Of a stretch of DNA of 64,000 nt, positions 55,756-64,000 are shown one piece after another; the first letter of the stretch is position 1, and each line of letters starts with the position of its first letter. Source of the DNA: Reyranella sp. (lineage in GTDB: Bacteria; Pseudomonadota; Alphaproteobacteria; Reyranellales; Reyranellaceae); NCBI RefSeq assembly GCF_004297405.1, contig NZ_SCVC01000021.1, forward strand, positions 186,001 to 250,000, read 5' to 3'. The notes under the pieces were generated by a model. It saw nothing but the letters and a program-made list of their open reading frames with translations. It had not been told where the DNA came from and did no database searches. A program made the translations under genes and the position numbers.

Positions 55756-56211
55756 TTAGTTCGCCTTGGCGCGGAACTTGTCGTGGCACGCACCGCAGGC
55801 CTTGCCGGTCTCGCCGAAGGCTGCCGTCAATGCCTCGAGATTGCCCGACCCGGCGGCGACGGCGAGCTTGTCGTAGGCGGCGTCGGCTGCCTTGTTGGCT
55901 GCCTGGAAGCCGGCCATGTCGGTCCAGATCGCGGGGAGAGCCTTGGTCTCGCCCTTGTCGGAGCCGGCCGGGAACATCTTCACGAAGGAGGCTTCGAGGG
56001 TTTTGAGCTTGGCCGCCTGCTCGACGGCGCCGCTGGTCGCTCCCTTGGCGTCGATGATGCCCTTGATCGCGCGCATCGCGGCGGCGGCCTGCTTGCGGTT
56101 CTCCTTGCGCTCGGCGATCACGTCGCCTTGGGCCATGGCGATCGTCGCGCCGCCCACCATCGCACCGGCAGCAAGCGCGCCGATCAGTGCCACAACCAGA
56201 GTCTTCCTCAT
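55756..56211 (-). CDS. Cytochrome c' (class II c-type cytochrome)
   Basis: 151 residues from ATG 56211, with AGGGGA upstream. A signal peptide (MRKTLVVALIGALAAGAMVGGATIAMA) is followed by a four-helix-bundle protein with the heme motif CGACH at the extreme C-terminus (Cys139, Cys142, His143), the mark of cytochrome c'. Periplasmic. Such proteins bind NO or act in electron transfer. It is divergent from a cytochrome b561-like gene, a likely membrane electron partner. Confidence 0.93.
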   Translation of the reverse strand: MRKTLVVALIGALAAGAMVGGATIAMAQGDVIAERKENRKQAAAAMRAIKGIIDAKGATSGAVEQAAKLKTLEASFVKMFPAGSDKGETKALPAIWTDMAGFQAANKAADAAYDKLAVAAGSGNLEALTAAFGETGKACGACHDKFRAKAN

Positions 56212-56399
56212 AGGCCATCCCCTATAAATTCAACGGATCGGCGGGCAATTTATGCCTAGCCGATGGGGTATTTGTTGCAGAGGTTGAGCCGGAAGCGAAC
56301 AAGACTTCTGCGGAACGCCCCATCACGACTGCGTGTGCTGGGACTTGCGTGAAGGGACACCGGCCTGACAATGGCCGCGAAAGGGAGACGAACGATCGC

Positions 56400-57098
56400 A
56401 TGGCCGGCAAGACTTCGACACGGATCCTCGTCTGGGATGTTCCCGTCCGTCTTTTCCATTGGACCCTCGCGCTGCTGCTGGTGGTTTCCTATTTCACCGC
56501 CCGCGCCGGCGGCGACTGGATGAAGCTGCACTTCTGGTCGGGTTACGCGATTCTCACGCTGCTGTTCTTCCGTATCGCCTGGGGCTTCCTCGGCAGCACG
56601 ACGGCGCGCTTCTCGAGCTTCCTCAAGGGGCCTTCGGCAGCGCTTGCGCATCTCGGCCATCTGCTGGGCCGCGGTCGTCCGCGCGATGCTGGCCACAATC
56701 CGCTGGGCGGCGCGATGGTGGTCGTCCTGATTCTTGCCGTGCTGGCGCAGGCCGCGACTGGGCTCTTCGCCGCTGATACCGACATGGGCATGGTGAATGG
56801 CCCGCTGGCCTTGAAGGTCGCGGATAAGTGGGTCGAGCGCGCCACCGATTTTCATTCCTTCTGGATCAACGTGCTGTTGATCCTGACGGGTCTGCATGTG
56901 CTGGCCGTTCTCTTCTACCTGGTCTGGAAACGGCAGAACCTGATCGGCGCCATGTTCACCGGACGCAAACCAGCCGATGATGTGGTCGAGCCGGGCGCGG
57001 CTACGCCGAAGCTCGTCTTCGTTTCGAACCGCCTCGCGATATCGCTGCTACTGGTATCGGCAGCGTTGGTCTATTTCATCGTCCGCGCGGGCGGCTGA
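56400..57098 (+). CDS. Cytochrome b561-family di-heme membrane protein
   Basis: 232 residues from ATG 56400. VWDVPVRLFHWTLALLLVVSYFTA carries the first heme His. Further His are in MKLHFWSGYAILTLLFFRIAWGFLG, in FHSFWINVLLILTGLHVLAVLFYLVWKRQNLIGAMFTG and elsewhere. Four core membrane segments are present, plus one at the C-terminus (RLAISLLLVSAALVYFIV). It probably transfers electrons from the quinone pool to a periplasmic c-type cytochrome such as the divergent cytochrome c'. Confidence 0.92.
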   Translation: MAGKTSTRILVWDVPVRLFHWTLALLLVVSYFTARAGGDWMKLHFWSGYAILTLLFFRIAWGFLGSTTARFSSFLKGPSAALAHLGHLLGRGRPRDAGHNPLGGAMVVVLILAVLAQAATGLFAADTDMGMVNGPLALKVADKWVERATDFHSFWINVLLILTGLHVLAVLFYLVWKRQNLIGAMFTGRKPADDVVEPGAATPKLVFVSNRLAISLLLVSAALVYFIVRAGG

Positions 57099-57179
57099 CC
57101 TGCGCGCGCGGTCTTGCTGGCCCCAAATCACCCCTCTAGGGTGATCTTCACTGATCTCGTGAAATCTGGATTTTGCACC

Positions 57180-58028
57180 ATGAAATTTACCGGTACCGAC
57201 TCCTACGTTGCCAGCGACGACCTGCGCGTGGCCGTGAATGCGTCCATCGCGTTGCAGCGTCCGCTGCTCATCAAGGGCGAGCCGGGCACCGGCAAGACCG
57301 TGCTGGCGCATGAAGTCGCCAAGGCGCTGAACGCCCCGATCATTGAGTGGCACATTAAGTCGACCACCAAGGCTCAGCAGGGCCTCTACGAGTACGACGC
57401 GGTGTCGCGTCTGCGCGACAGCCAGTTGGGCGACGAGCGCGTGAAGGACATCTCGAACTACATCAAGCGCGGCAAGATGTGGGAGGCTTTCACCGCCGAG
57501 ACCCGGCCGATCCTGCTGATCGACGAGATCGACAAGGCCGACATCGAGTTCCCGAACGACCTGCTGCTCGAGCTCGATCGCATGCAGTTCTACGTCTACG
57601 AGACGCAGCAGACGATCAAGGCGGAGCAGCGCCCGATCGTGATGATCACCTCGAACAACGAGAAGGAACTGCCGGACGCCTTCCTGCGCCGTTGCTTCTT
57701 CCACTACATCCGCTTCCCCGATCGCGAGACGATGACGCAAATCGTCGACGTCCACTTCCCGGACCTGCAGCGCAACCTGCTGCGCGAGGCGCTGAACGTT
57801 TTCTACGACATCCGCGAAGTGCCGGGCCTCAAGAAGAAGCCCTCGACCTCCGAGCTGCTCGACTGGCTGAAGCTCCTCATGGTCGAGGACATGTCGCCCG
57901 AGTCGCTGCGGTCCAAGGATTCCAAGCAGCTCATCCCGCCGCTGCACGGTGCGCTGCTCAAGAACGAACAGGACGTCCACCTGTTCGAGCGTCTGGCCTT
58001 CATGGCGCGCCGGGAGCAGCGCCAATAA
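57180..58028 (+). CDS. MoxR-family AAA+ ATPase
   Basis: 282 residues from ATG 57180. Walker A is LLIKGEPGTGKTVLAHEVAKAL (about 30-50) and Walker B is ILLIDEIDKADIEFPNDLLLELD (about 111-118). Sensor 1 is IVMITSNNEKELPDAFLRRCFFHYIRFPD. MoxR ATPases act as chaperones that mature metalloenzymes or cofactor sites together with a von Willebrand A partner, which is the next gene (18 bp). CoxD-type proteins are close relatives. Confidence 0.93.
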   Translation: MKFTGTDSYVASDDLRVAVNASIALQRPLLIKGEPGTGKTVLAHEVAKALNAPIIEWHIKSTTKAQQGLYEYDAVSRLRDSQLGDERVKDISNYIKRGKMWEAFTAETRPILLIDEIDKADIEFPNDLLLELDRMQFYVYETQQTIKAEQRPIVMITSNNEKELPDAFLRRCFFHYIRFPDRETMTQIVDVHFPDLQRNLLREALNVFYDIREVPGLKKKPSTSELLDWLKLLMVEDMSPESLRSKDSKQLIPPLHGALLKNEQDVHLFERLAFMARREQRQ

Positions 58029-58046
58029 CTCCATAGGAGTCACGCC

Positions 58047-59228
58047 ATGTTCGTGAACTTCTTTCTCGAGCTCCGTCAGGCCAAGTTGCCGGTCTCCATC
58101 AAGGAATACCTTTCCTTGATGGACGCGATGGACAAGGGTGTCGCCGAATACAGCGTCGACGACTTCTACTACCTGTCGCGCGCCGCACTGGTGAAGGACG
58201 AGCGTAACCTCGACAAGTTCGACCGCGTGTTCGGCCATGTCTTCAAGGGACTGGAGGCGCTGCCTGCCGAAGGCATCACCGCCGAGATTCCCGAGGAGTG
58301 GCTGCGCAAGCTCGCCGAGAAGCTTCTGACCGAAGAGGAGAAGAAGCAGATCGAGGCGATGGGTGGTTGGGAAAAGCTCATGGAGACGCTGAAGAAGCGC
58401 CTCGAAGAGCAGCAGAAGCGCCATCAGGGCGGCAGCAAGTGGATCGGCACGGCCGGCACGTCGCCGTTCGGCGCCTACGGCTTCAATCCCGAAGGCGTGC
58501 GCATCGGCCAGGATAAGAATCGCGAAGGCCGTGCGGTCAAGGTGTGGGACAAGCGCGAGTACAAGAATCTCGACGACACGGTCGAGATTGGCACGCGCAA
58601 CATCAAGATCGCGCTGCGCCGGCTGCGCAAGTTCGCGCGCGAGGGCGCCGAGGTCGAGCTCGACATGCCCGACACGATCCGCTCGACGGCGCGCAACGCG
58701 GGCTACCTCGACATCAAGATGGTCCCGGAGCGGCGCAACAAGGTGAAGCTGCTGCTGCTGTTCGACATCGGCGGCTCGATGGATGCGCATATCCGCGTCT
58801 GCGAGGAGCTGTTCTCGGCGGCGCGCACCGAGTTCAAGCACCTCGAATTCTTCTACTTCCACAACTGCCTCTACGAAAAGCTGTGGAAGGACAACCGCCG
58901 TCGCCACGTCGATACCTTCTCGACGGCGCAGCTCCTGCATACCTATCCGCCCGATTACAAGGTCATCTTCGTCGGTGACGCCTCGATGAGCCCCTACGAG
59001 ATCGCCTATCCCGGCGGCTCGGTGGAGCACTGGAACGAGGAGGCGGGTCAGGTCTGGATCCAGCGCATGGCCGACACCTATCGCAGCATGGTGTGGCTGA
59101 ACCCGGTGCCCGAGCGGCACTGGAGCTACACGCCGTCAATCCAGCTCCTGCAGCAGCTCTCGAGCAATCGCATGTTCCCGCTGACGTTGGGCGGCCTCGA
59201 TAGCGCGATGAAGGAACTGAACAAGTAG
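58047..59228 (+). CDS. VWA-domain protein, CoxE-like
   Basis: 393 residues. The N-terminal half is helical (FFLELRQAKLPVSIKEYLSLMDAM...) with a Lys/Glu-rich coiled coil about 85-130. The C-terminal von Willebrand A domain has the metal-adhesion motif LLFDIGGSMD (about 238; the usual DxSxS is DxGxS) and VIFVGDASMSPYEI. It is the usual partner of the MoxR ATPase just upstream, forming an enzyme-maturation pair. The client is not obvious; a ThDP-dependent enzyme follows by 16 bp. Confidence 0.9.
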   Translation: MFVNFFLELRQAKLPVSIKEYLSLMDAMDKGVAEYSVDDFYYLSRAALVKDERNLDKFDRVFGHVFKGLEALPAEGITAEIPEEWLRKLAEKLLTEEEKKQIEAMGGWEKLMETLKKRLEEQQKRHQGGSKWIGTAGTSPFGAYGFNPEGVRIGQDKNREGRAVKVWDKREYKNLDDTVEIGTRNIKIALRRLRKFAREGAEVELDMPDTIRSTARNAGYLDIKMVPERRNKVKLLLLFDIGGSMDAHIRVCEELFSAARTEFKHLEFFYFHNCLYEKLWKDNRRRHVDTFSTAQLLHTYPPDYKVIFVGDASMSPYEIAYPGGSVEHWNEEAGQVWIQRMADTYRSMVWLNPVPERHWSYTPSIQLLQQLSSNRMFPLTLGGLDSAMKELNK

Positions 59229-59244
59229 TATTGGGGGAGCGAAG

Positions 59245-60879
59245 ATGAAGACCGGACCGGCCGTCGCCGAAATCCTGAAGCGCGAGGGCGTCGAGTATCT
59301 CTTCGCTTACCCCGTCAACCACTTGATCGAGCATTGCGCGGCGATCGACATCCGTCCGATCATCGTGCGCCAGGAGCGCATCGGCCTGCACATGGCCGAT
59401 GCCATGTCGCGGCTGACCAAGGGCCGCAAGATGGGCGTGTTCTGCATGCAGAGCGGGCCGGGCTCGGAGAATGCCTATGGCGGCGTCGCCCAGGCGTTCG
59501 GCGAATCGGTGCCGCTGCTGGTCATCCCCGCAGGCTATTCGCGCCGCATCGCGCACGTGCCGCCGAATTTCAATTCGACGATCACCATGGCCCACGTCGC
59601 CAAGCATGCCGAGCCGATCAGCTCGGGCGCCGACATCGAGAACATCATGCGCCGGGCCTTCAGCCTGCTGCGCAACGGCCGTGGTGCGCCGGTCATCATC
59701 GAGTTTCCCGCCGAGGCCAACGGTGAGGATGCGCCCGATCCGCTGACCTACCAGCCCGTCGTCGCCACCAAATACGGTCCCGATCCCGCCGCGGTGAAGG
59801 AAGCCGCCAAGGCGCTGGTCGAGGCCAAGCGACCGGTCATCTATGCTGGCCATGGCGTGCATTGGGCCGAGGCCTATGACGAGCTGAAGGAACTGGCCGA
59901 ACTGCTGGCGATTCCGGTCTGCACGTCGCTGCAAGGCAAGAGCAGCTTCGACGAGACCCATCCACTGTCGCTCGGCTCGGGCGGTCGCGCCTATCCCAAG
60001 GCGGTGCGCTACTTCCTCGACAATTGTGACGTGCTGTTCGGCATCGGCTGCTCCTTCACCGAAACCAACTTCGGCGTCTCGATGCCCAAGGGGAAGGTGG
60101 TGATCCACACGACGCTCGATCCCAACCACCTGAACAAGGACGTGCGCTGCAAGTACGGCCTGGTCGGTGACGCCAAGCTCGCGTTGAGAGCCATGATCGA
60201 CGAATGCAGCAAGCTCGTGGGGGGCCAGAAGCGCGATGCCGGCCCGGTGGTGGCCGAGATCAAGCCGATCGCCGACGAGTGGCTGCGGGAGTGGATGCCG
60301 AAGCTGACCAACAACGAGGCGCCTCTCAATCCCTATCGCGTGCTGTGGGATCTGCAGCACACGGTCGACGTCGCCAACACCATCATCACGCACGACGCCG
60401 GCAGCCCGCGCGACCAGCTTTCGCCCTTCTGGAAGACGACCGCGCCGCACACCTATATCGGCTGGGGCAAGACCACGCAGTTGGGTTACGGCCTTGGCCT
60501 CGCGATGGGCGCCAAGCTCGCCTGCCCGGACAAGCTCTGCATCAATGTTTGGGGCGACGCCGCCATTGGCTTCACCGGCATGGATTTCGAGACGGCGGTG
60601 CGCGAGCGCATCCCGATCATGTCGATCCTGCTCAACAACTTCTCGATGGCGATCGAGCTTCACATCATGAAGATCTCGACCGAGAAGTACCGCTCGACCG
60701 ACATCTCCGGCGACTACGCCGCCATGGCGCGCGCTTTCGGCGGCTACGGTGAGCGCATTACCAAGGTCGAGGACATCGTGCCGGCCATCAAGCGTGGCAT
60801 CGAGCAGACCAAGAAGGGCGTGCCGGTCCTGCTGGAATTCATCACCTCCAAGGAAGTGACGATTTCGGTTCCGAAGTAA
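59245..60879 (+). CDS. Thiamine diphosphate-dependent enzyme, acetolactate synthase-like
   Basis: 544 residues with the three-domain ThDP fold. The N-terminal Pyr domain has the activating Glu in IVRQERIGLHMADAMSRLTKGRKMGVFCMQSGPGSENAYGG. The middle domain has AGHGVHWAEAYDELKELAELLAIPVCTS. The PP domain has VWGDAAIGFTGMDFETAVRERIPIMSILLNNF (Mg/ThDP GDx...NN motif). Relatives are acetolactate synthases and 2-oxo acid decarboxylases. It may share the operon with the MoxR/VWA pair. Substrate unknown. Confidence 0.9.
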   Translation: MKTGPAVAEILKREGVEYLFAYPVNHLIEHCAAIDIRPIIVRQERIGLHMADAMSRLTKGRKMGVFCMQSGPGSENAYGGVAQAFGESVPLLVIPAGYSRRIAHVPPNFNSTITMAHVAKHAEPISSGADIENIMRRAFSLLRNGRGAPVIIEFPAEANGEDAPDPLTYQPVVATKYGPDPAAVKEAAKALVEAKRPVIYAGHGVHWAEAYDELKELAELLAIPVCTSLQGKSSFDETHPLSLGSGGRAYPKAVRYFLDNCDVLFGIGCSFTETNFGVSMPKGKVVIHTTLDPNHLNKDVRCKYGLVGDAKLALRAMIDECSKLVGGQKRDAGPVVAEIKPIADEWLREWMPKLTNNEAPLNPYRVLWDLQHTVDVANTIITHDAGSPRDQLSPFWKTTAPHTYIGWGKTTQLGYGLGLAMGAKLACPDKLCINVWGDAAIGFTGMDFETAVRERIPIMSILLNNFSMAIELHIMKISTEKYRSTDISGDYAAMARAFGGYGERITKVEDIVPAIKRGIEQTKKGVPVLLEFITSKEVTISVPK

Positions 60880-60949
60880 CGACAAGTTGTCGTCCAGGCC
60901 GTAGCGACGAACCTTTCCCCCTAAGGGGAAAGGTGCTTCGCTGTCGGGC

Positions 60950-62020
60950 ATGACCACCATCCTTACGCCGACCGGTGAGCACGACGTCGCGACGCGCGAC
61001 GGCCTCTGGATGAGTGCGGCCGATGCGGAGAAGGTCACCGGCTGGACCCTGAAGCCCGAAGGAATGTGTCGCGCGGAGCTTTGCGTACCTCTGCCGGCCT
61101 CGGCCGTGAGGGGTGCCGACGTCGACGTTGCGGCTTTCTGGACGAAGCTCGGTGGGCCGGCGATCGCCAGCGAGGCGGGCGACGTATGGGCGCTGGGCGC
61201 ACCGGCCGATGACCGCAATCACGCCCTCGAAGGGCTCATGGCGCCGGACTTCACCTTGCCCGATGTCGACGGCGTGCCGCGTTCGCTGTCGCAGCTCAGG
61301 GGCACCAAGGTCTTCCTTGCTACATGGGCCAGTTGGTGAGGCTGCCGCTTCGACTTGCCCGTGTGGCAGACTCTCTACGATGAGCTGAAGGACAAGGGGT
61401 TCATGGTCGTGGCCGTGGCGGAAGAAAGCCGTGGTGCCGAGCATGCGCGTCCCTGGATCGACCAGGCGCGGGCAGGCAGCCTGTCCAGCTACTGGCAGCT
61501 CATCGACACCGAGCACCGCCTCGAAGATCTCTACAATCTCGTGAACGTGCCGCAGGCCGTGTGGATCGACGAACGGGGCCGCATCGTTCGGCCGCCGGAG
61601 ACGGCCGGTTCGACCGATCATTTCCGGCGCATGGATCTCTCGACCCGTACGATGTCGGCGGCTGATCAAGCCGCACGCCTTGCCGCACGCCAAGCCTATC
61701 TCGATGCCGTTCGCGAATGGGTGAATACTGGCCTGCACGCCATGCCTCCGGATGTCGCCCGCGCCCGCTTGCCCAAGGTGACGCCCGAGATCGCCGAGGC
61801 GAGGGCTCGCTTCAGGTTGGGTGTGTGGCTGCGTGGCCATGATCGTGCCGACGAAGGTGATCGTCAGATGGCAGAGGCGAGCCGGTTGCATCCCGACTCG
61901 TGGAGCATGTGGCGGCAGGCGCGTGACCTCGAGGAAGTCGGCAAGGCGTCGGGCCCCGACTTCTGGAAACGCGTGCAGGCGTTGGGAAACCGACCCTACT
62001 ACCCACCACCGAAACTCTAA
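60950..62020 (+). CDS. Redoxin/TlpA-like protein with in-frame UGA, predicted selenoprotein
   Basis: If UGA at 61337-61339 is read as selenocysteine, one open frame of 356 residues runs from ATG 60950 to the stop at 62020. Residues about 95-230 are a thioredoxin-fold redoxin: LMAPDFTLPDVDGVPRSLSQLRGTKVFLATWASW, then Sec130, then GCRFDLPVW and a cis-Pro-like VPQAVWIDERGRIV. Sec130 replaces the redox Cys that follows WASW in TlpA/redoxin proteins, giving a U-G-C motif. The N-terminal 90 and C-terminal 100 residues are family-specific. There is no signal peptide. Standard annotation would split it at 61339/61355. It follows the ThDP enzyme by 70 bp. Confidence 0.8.
61337..61373 (+). promoter_or_regulatory. 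SECIS-like stem-loop starting at the UGA
   Basis: GAG (61338-61340) and CTGCC (61342-61346) pair with GGCAG (61365-61369) and CTC (61371-61373), leaving one G-A mismatch and an 18-base loop that contains GU. Bacterial SECIS elements are hairpins directly 3' of the UGA with G/U in the apical loop, so position and size fit. Confidence 0.5.
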
Positions 62021-62221
62021 TTGTTGCGTGACATTGTTGGGTGCTTTTCGCGCGGCGTTCGTCCGTGGCCTGTACTGCAATTAGTCATGTAGATGATTGC
62101 GGTGGCCTCTTTGACATCCCGTCCACCGAGAATCTTGATGCAATCTTGACGTGAATACTACCTTGGATTCGGCTTCCCTTCGTTAAGGTCCGGCGGGAAA
62201 GTTGGAAACCGGGGTGGGGTA

Positions 62222-64000
62222 ATGGAGCGAAGCGGCAAGCGGAGCGGCACGCTCCGCAGGGGGATGCTGCCATTTCTTTCGCCTGAGGCGACAGCGCCAA
62301 AGGGGCGACAGCCGGCTTGGCGTTCGCTGCGGACGGGCTTGCTCGCCAGCAGTGCATTGGGGGCCTTGGTCCTCACGGCCGGCGTGGCCAATGCCGAAAA
62401 TTTCTCTGTTACCAACAATAACGATGGCGGGCCCGGCTCCCTGCGCCAGGCCATCATCGATTCCAACTCCTTCGCTGGCCCCAACTCCATCACGATCAAC
62501 TCAGGCGTCGGCACCATCGTGCTCGGCAGCGACCTACCGCAGGTCATGTCCAGCGCCACGATCTCCGGCAACGGCGCCACGATCTCGGGCAACAACCTGT
62601 ACCGCGGCCTGTCGATCGGCGCCTTTTTCGCCACGACGCCAGTGGCGGTCAGCGTCACGGTCGAGAACCTGACGATTGCCAACACCAAAGCCCAGGGCGG
62701 CAGCGGCGCGCAGGGTGGCGGCGGCGGTGCCGGCTTGGGTGGTGCGTTGTTCGTAGCCGACAAGGGCAATCTGACCGTCCGCAATGTCAACCTGGTCAAC
62801 AACACGGCGGCCGGCGGCAACGGCGGGTTGTCGAGCGGCTCGGATGCCGGTGGCGGCGGCGGCATGGGCGGCAACGGCGGTAGCACGGCAGCCGATGGAC
62901 AAGGCGGCGGCGGCGGTTGGGGCGGCGGCGCCAATGGCGGCAATGGAGGGCAGAACGGCTCGACTGGAACAATATCGAGTGCCATGCCGGGCGGTAACGG
63001 TGGCAACGGCAGTACCTCGGGCGGGGCCGGTGCTCAGGGCGGCGGCGGTGGAGGTGGCGGTGGCACCGGCGCAGGCGGTGGCGGCGGTGGCGTCGCCGGC
63101 GGCAACGGCACGAATGCCGATGGCGGCAGCGGTGGTTTTGGCGGTGGTGGCGGCGGTGGCTCGACGGGGACCGGCGGAACCGGCGGCTTCGGCGGCGGTG
63201 GCGGCGGCAGCACTGGCACGGCAGGCGGTGTTGGTGGCTTCGGCGGCGGCGGCGGCGGTCGCACCGGTGGCGCGGGTGCAGTCGGCGGCTTCGGCGCTGG
63301 CGCCGGCAATAGCTCGGGCAACGCGGCAGGCGGTGGTGGTGCGGGCCTTGGCGGCGCGATCTTCGTCCAAGAGGGCGGAACCCTCAATTTCGGCGGGACC
63401 TTGGCGATCAACGGCAACACCGTCGCGGGCGGTACCAGCGGCGGCAACGGTGCCGGCGCCGGGTCGGGCTTCGGCGGAGCCCTGTTCCTGCAAGGCGACG
63501 GCACGATCCAATTCAGCCCGGACAGTGGCCAGACGCAGACAGTGTCCGACGCCATCGCCGATCAGAACGGCTCGGGCGGCACCGGCAGCTACGCACTCCT
63601 CAAGAGTGGTGCCGGGACATTGGTTCTGAGCGGCACGAACAGCTACTCCGGCGGCACTCAGATCAACGACGGCACACTCTCGGTGTCGGCCGATCCCAAT
63701 CTCGGCAAGGCGGGCACCGGCATCTCGCTCAGTGGCGGCACCCTGCAGGCCACGGCGAGCTTCACGGCCGGACGTACTCTGACGCTGAATGGCACCGGCG
63801 GCACCATCGAGACGGCCACGGGCACGACGCTCACTCTCAACAACGGTGTCCACGGCGCCGGTGGCCTGATCAAGACCGGAGATGGGACGCTGATCCTGGA
63901 TGGGACCATCTCTCCGCCCGGGGTCAACTATGCCGGTGCGACCATTGTCCGGCAGGGTACCCTCGGTGGCCAGCTCTCGGCCGCCAGCGCTTACACGATC
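62222..64000 (+). CDS. Glycine-rich autotransporter, 3' end cut by window
   Basis: An open frame of 593 codons from ATG 62222, still open at the edge. A long extended signal peptide precedes a cut after VANA (residue about 58). About 60-160 has a polymorphic-toxin/adhesin-like beta domain (NNNDGGPGSLRQAIIDSN). About 165-390 is very rich in Gly with runs of GGGG, GGFGGGG and GTGG repeats. After that come autotransporter-associated beta-strand repeats (GAGTLVLSGTNSYSGGTQINDGTL; GTLILDG). It should be a passenger domain secreted through a C-terminal barrel that lies outside the window. Confidence 0.88.
   Translation, partial: MERSGKRSGTLRRGMLPFLSPEATAPKGRQPAWRSLRTGLLASSALGALVLTAGVANAENFSVTNNNDGGPGSLRQAIIDSNSFAGPNSITINSGVGTIVLGSDLPQVMSSATISGNGATISGNNLYRGLSIGAFFATTPVAVSVTVENLTIANTKAQGGSGAQGGGGGAGLGGALFVADKGNLTVRNVNLVNNTAAGGNGGLSSGSDAGGGGGMGGNGGSTAADGQGGGGGWGGGANGGNGGQNGSTGTISSAMPGGNGGNGSTSGGAGAQGGGGGGGGGTGAGGGGGGVAGGNGTNADGGSGGFGGGGGGGSTGTGGTGGFGGGGGGSTGTAGGVGGFGGGGGGRTGGAGAVGGFGAGAGNSSGNAAGGGGAGLGGAIFVQEGGTLNFGGTLAINGNTVAGGTSGGNGAGAGSGFGGALFLQGDGTIQFSPDSGQTQTVSDAIADQNGSGGTGSYALLKSGAGTLVLSGTNSYSGGTQINDGTLSVSADPNLGKAGTGISLSGGTLQATASFTAGRTLTLNGTGGTIETATGTTLTLNNGVHGAGGLIKTGDGTLILDGTISPPGVNYAGATIVRQGTLGGQLSAASAYTI

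Noticed and set aside
57048-61218. Very long minus-strand frames opposite the MoxR, VWA and ThDP genes
   Set aside because: The plus strand encodes full conserved enzymes there; the opposite frames are open only because of strong GC3 bias.
61337-61339. UGA treated as a frameshift or pseudogene
   Set aside because: The frame is the same on both sides and homology continues without loss of residues apart from the UGA codon, so a shift is not needed; a point nonsense mutation remains possible but less likely at this exact site.
62158-63853. Long minus-strand frames, one proline-rich (63034-63555)
   Set aside because: They are mirror images of the GGC/GGT repeats of the autotransporter and show no start context or protein-like pattern.

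Overview
The window is GC-rich, densely coding chromosomal DNA from an alphaproteobacterium. Supporting signs are a RegBA redox two-component pair, a SAM-II riboswitch in front of metX-metW, an alphaproteobacterial Fur/Mur regulator, an olsBA ornithine-lipid pair, mmcB, and the miaB-phoH-ybeY-corC-lnt-HTH-metK block. A Rhodospirillales or Reyranella-like source fits, but 16S or marker genes would be needed to name it. I see no insertion sequences, prophage or CRISPR.

Layout. 1-4829 (minus): an RbbA/YhhJ-type ABC exporter operon (HlyD adaptor, double ATPase-permease fusion, second permease running off the edge). 4930-6872 (minus): two hydrolases. 6922-8820: pyrC and a Nudix hydrolase. 8825-10785: regB and regA. 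10782-13860: a compact branched-chain amino acid-type ABC cluster in which LivM is fused to a LivG that has lost its ABC signature region. 13868-18708: a DpgC-like crotonase-fold protein, tRNA-Gly(CCC), an acyl-CoA dehydrogenase, a trans-3-hydroxyproline dehydratase-type protein and a Cys/Met-metabolism PLP enzyme. 18907-22904: a TetR-like regulator facing a chorismate mutase-hisC-tyrA-chaC operon. 23015-24923: SAM-II riboswitch, terminator, metX, metW. 24920-31462: mixed enzymes (arylamine NAT, GNAT, YbaK, oxidoreductase, methyltransferase, gloB, MFS, esterase). 31559-34896: DUF2333, TSUP transporter, TIGR02186 and UspA. 35199-38739: NifU-like protein, Bax-like glucosaminidase, ddpX and tsaB-rimI. 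38740-41249: TusA-like protein, fur, olsB, olsA. 41294-49663: the miaB to metK block, interrupted by an inverted aldo/keto reductase. 49777-54096: a type I secretion exporter, mmcB and two Sel1-repeat proteins. 54097-55690: a regulatory island with a TetR-like gene, two sRNA-like hairpin clusters and two copies of a conserved operator-like motif. 55756-60879: cytochrome c', cytochrome b561, a MoxR/VWA pair and a ThDP enzyme. 60950-62020: a thioredoxin-fold protein read through an in-frame UGA. 62222-end: a glycine-rich autotransporter, cut by the window edge.

Most interesting. (1) The 60950-62020 gene is open in one frame except for a UGA at 61337-61339, exactly at the resolving-Cys position of a TlpA/redoxin motif (WASW-UGA-GCR), and a SECIS-like hairpin starts at that UGA. 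It is a strong selenoprotein candidate. (2) The LivM-LivG fusion lacks the LSGGQ region. (3) Methionine/SAM genes carry a textbook SAM-II riboswitch (metX) and a divergent SAM-II-like leader (metK). (4) The 17-bp motif AGATATGCAWTTYTGCA occurs three times outside genes, once exactly filling the spacer of a TTGACA promoter. (5) Two related hairpin clusters with anti-Shine-Dalgarno CCUCCC loops resemble alphaproteobacterial sRNAs.
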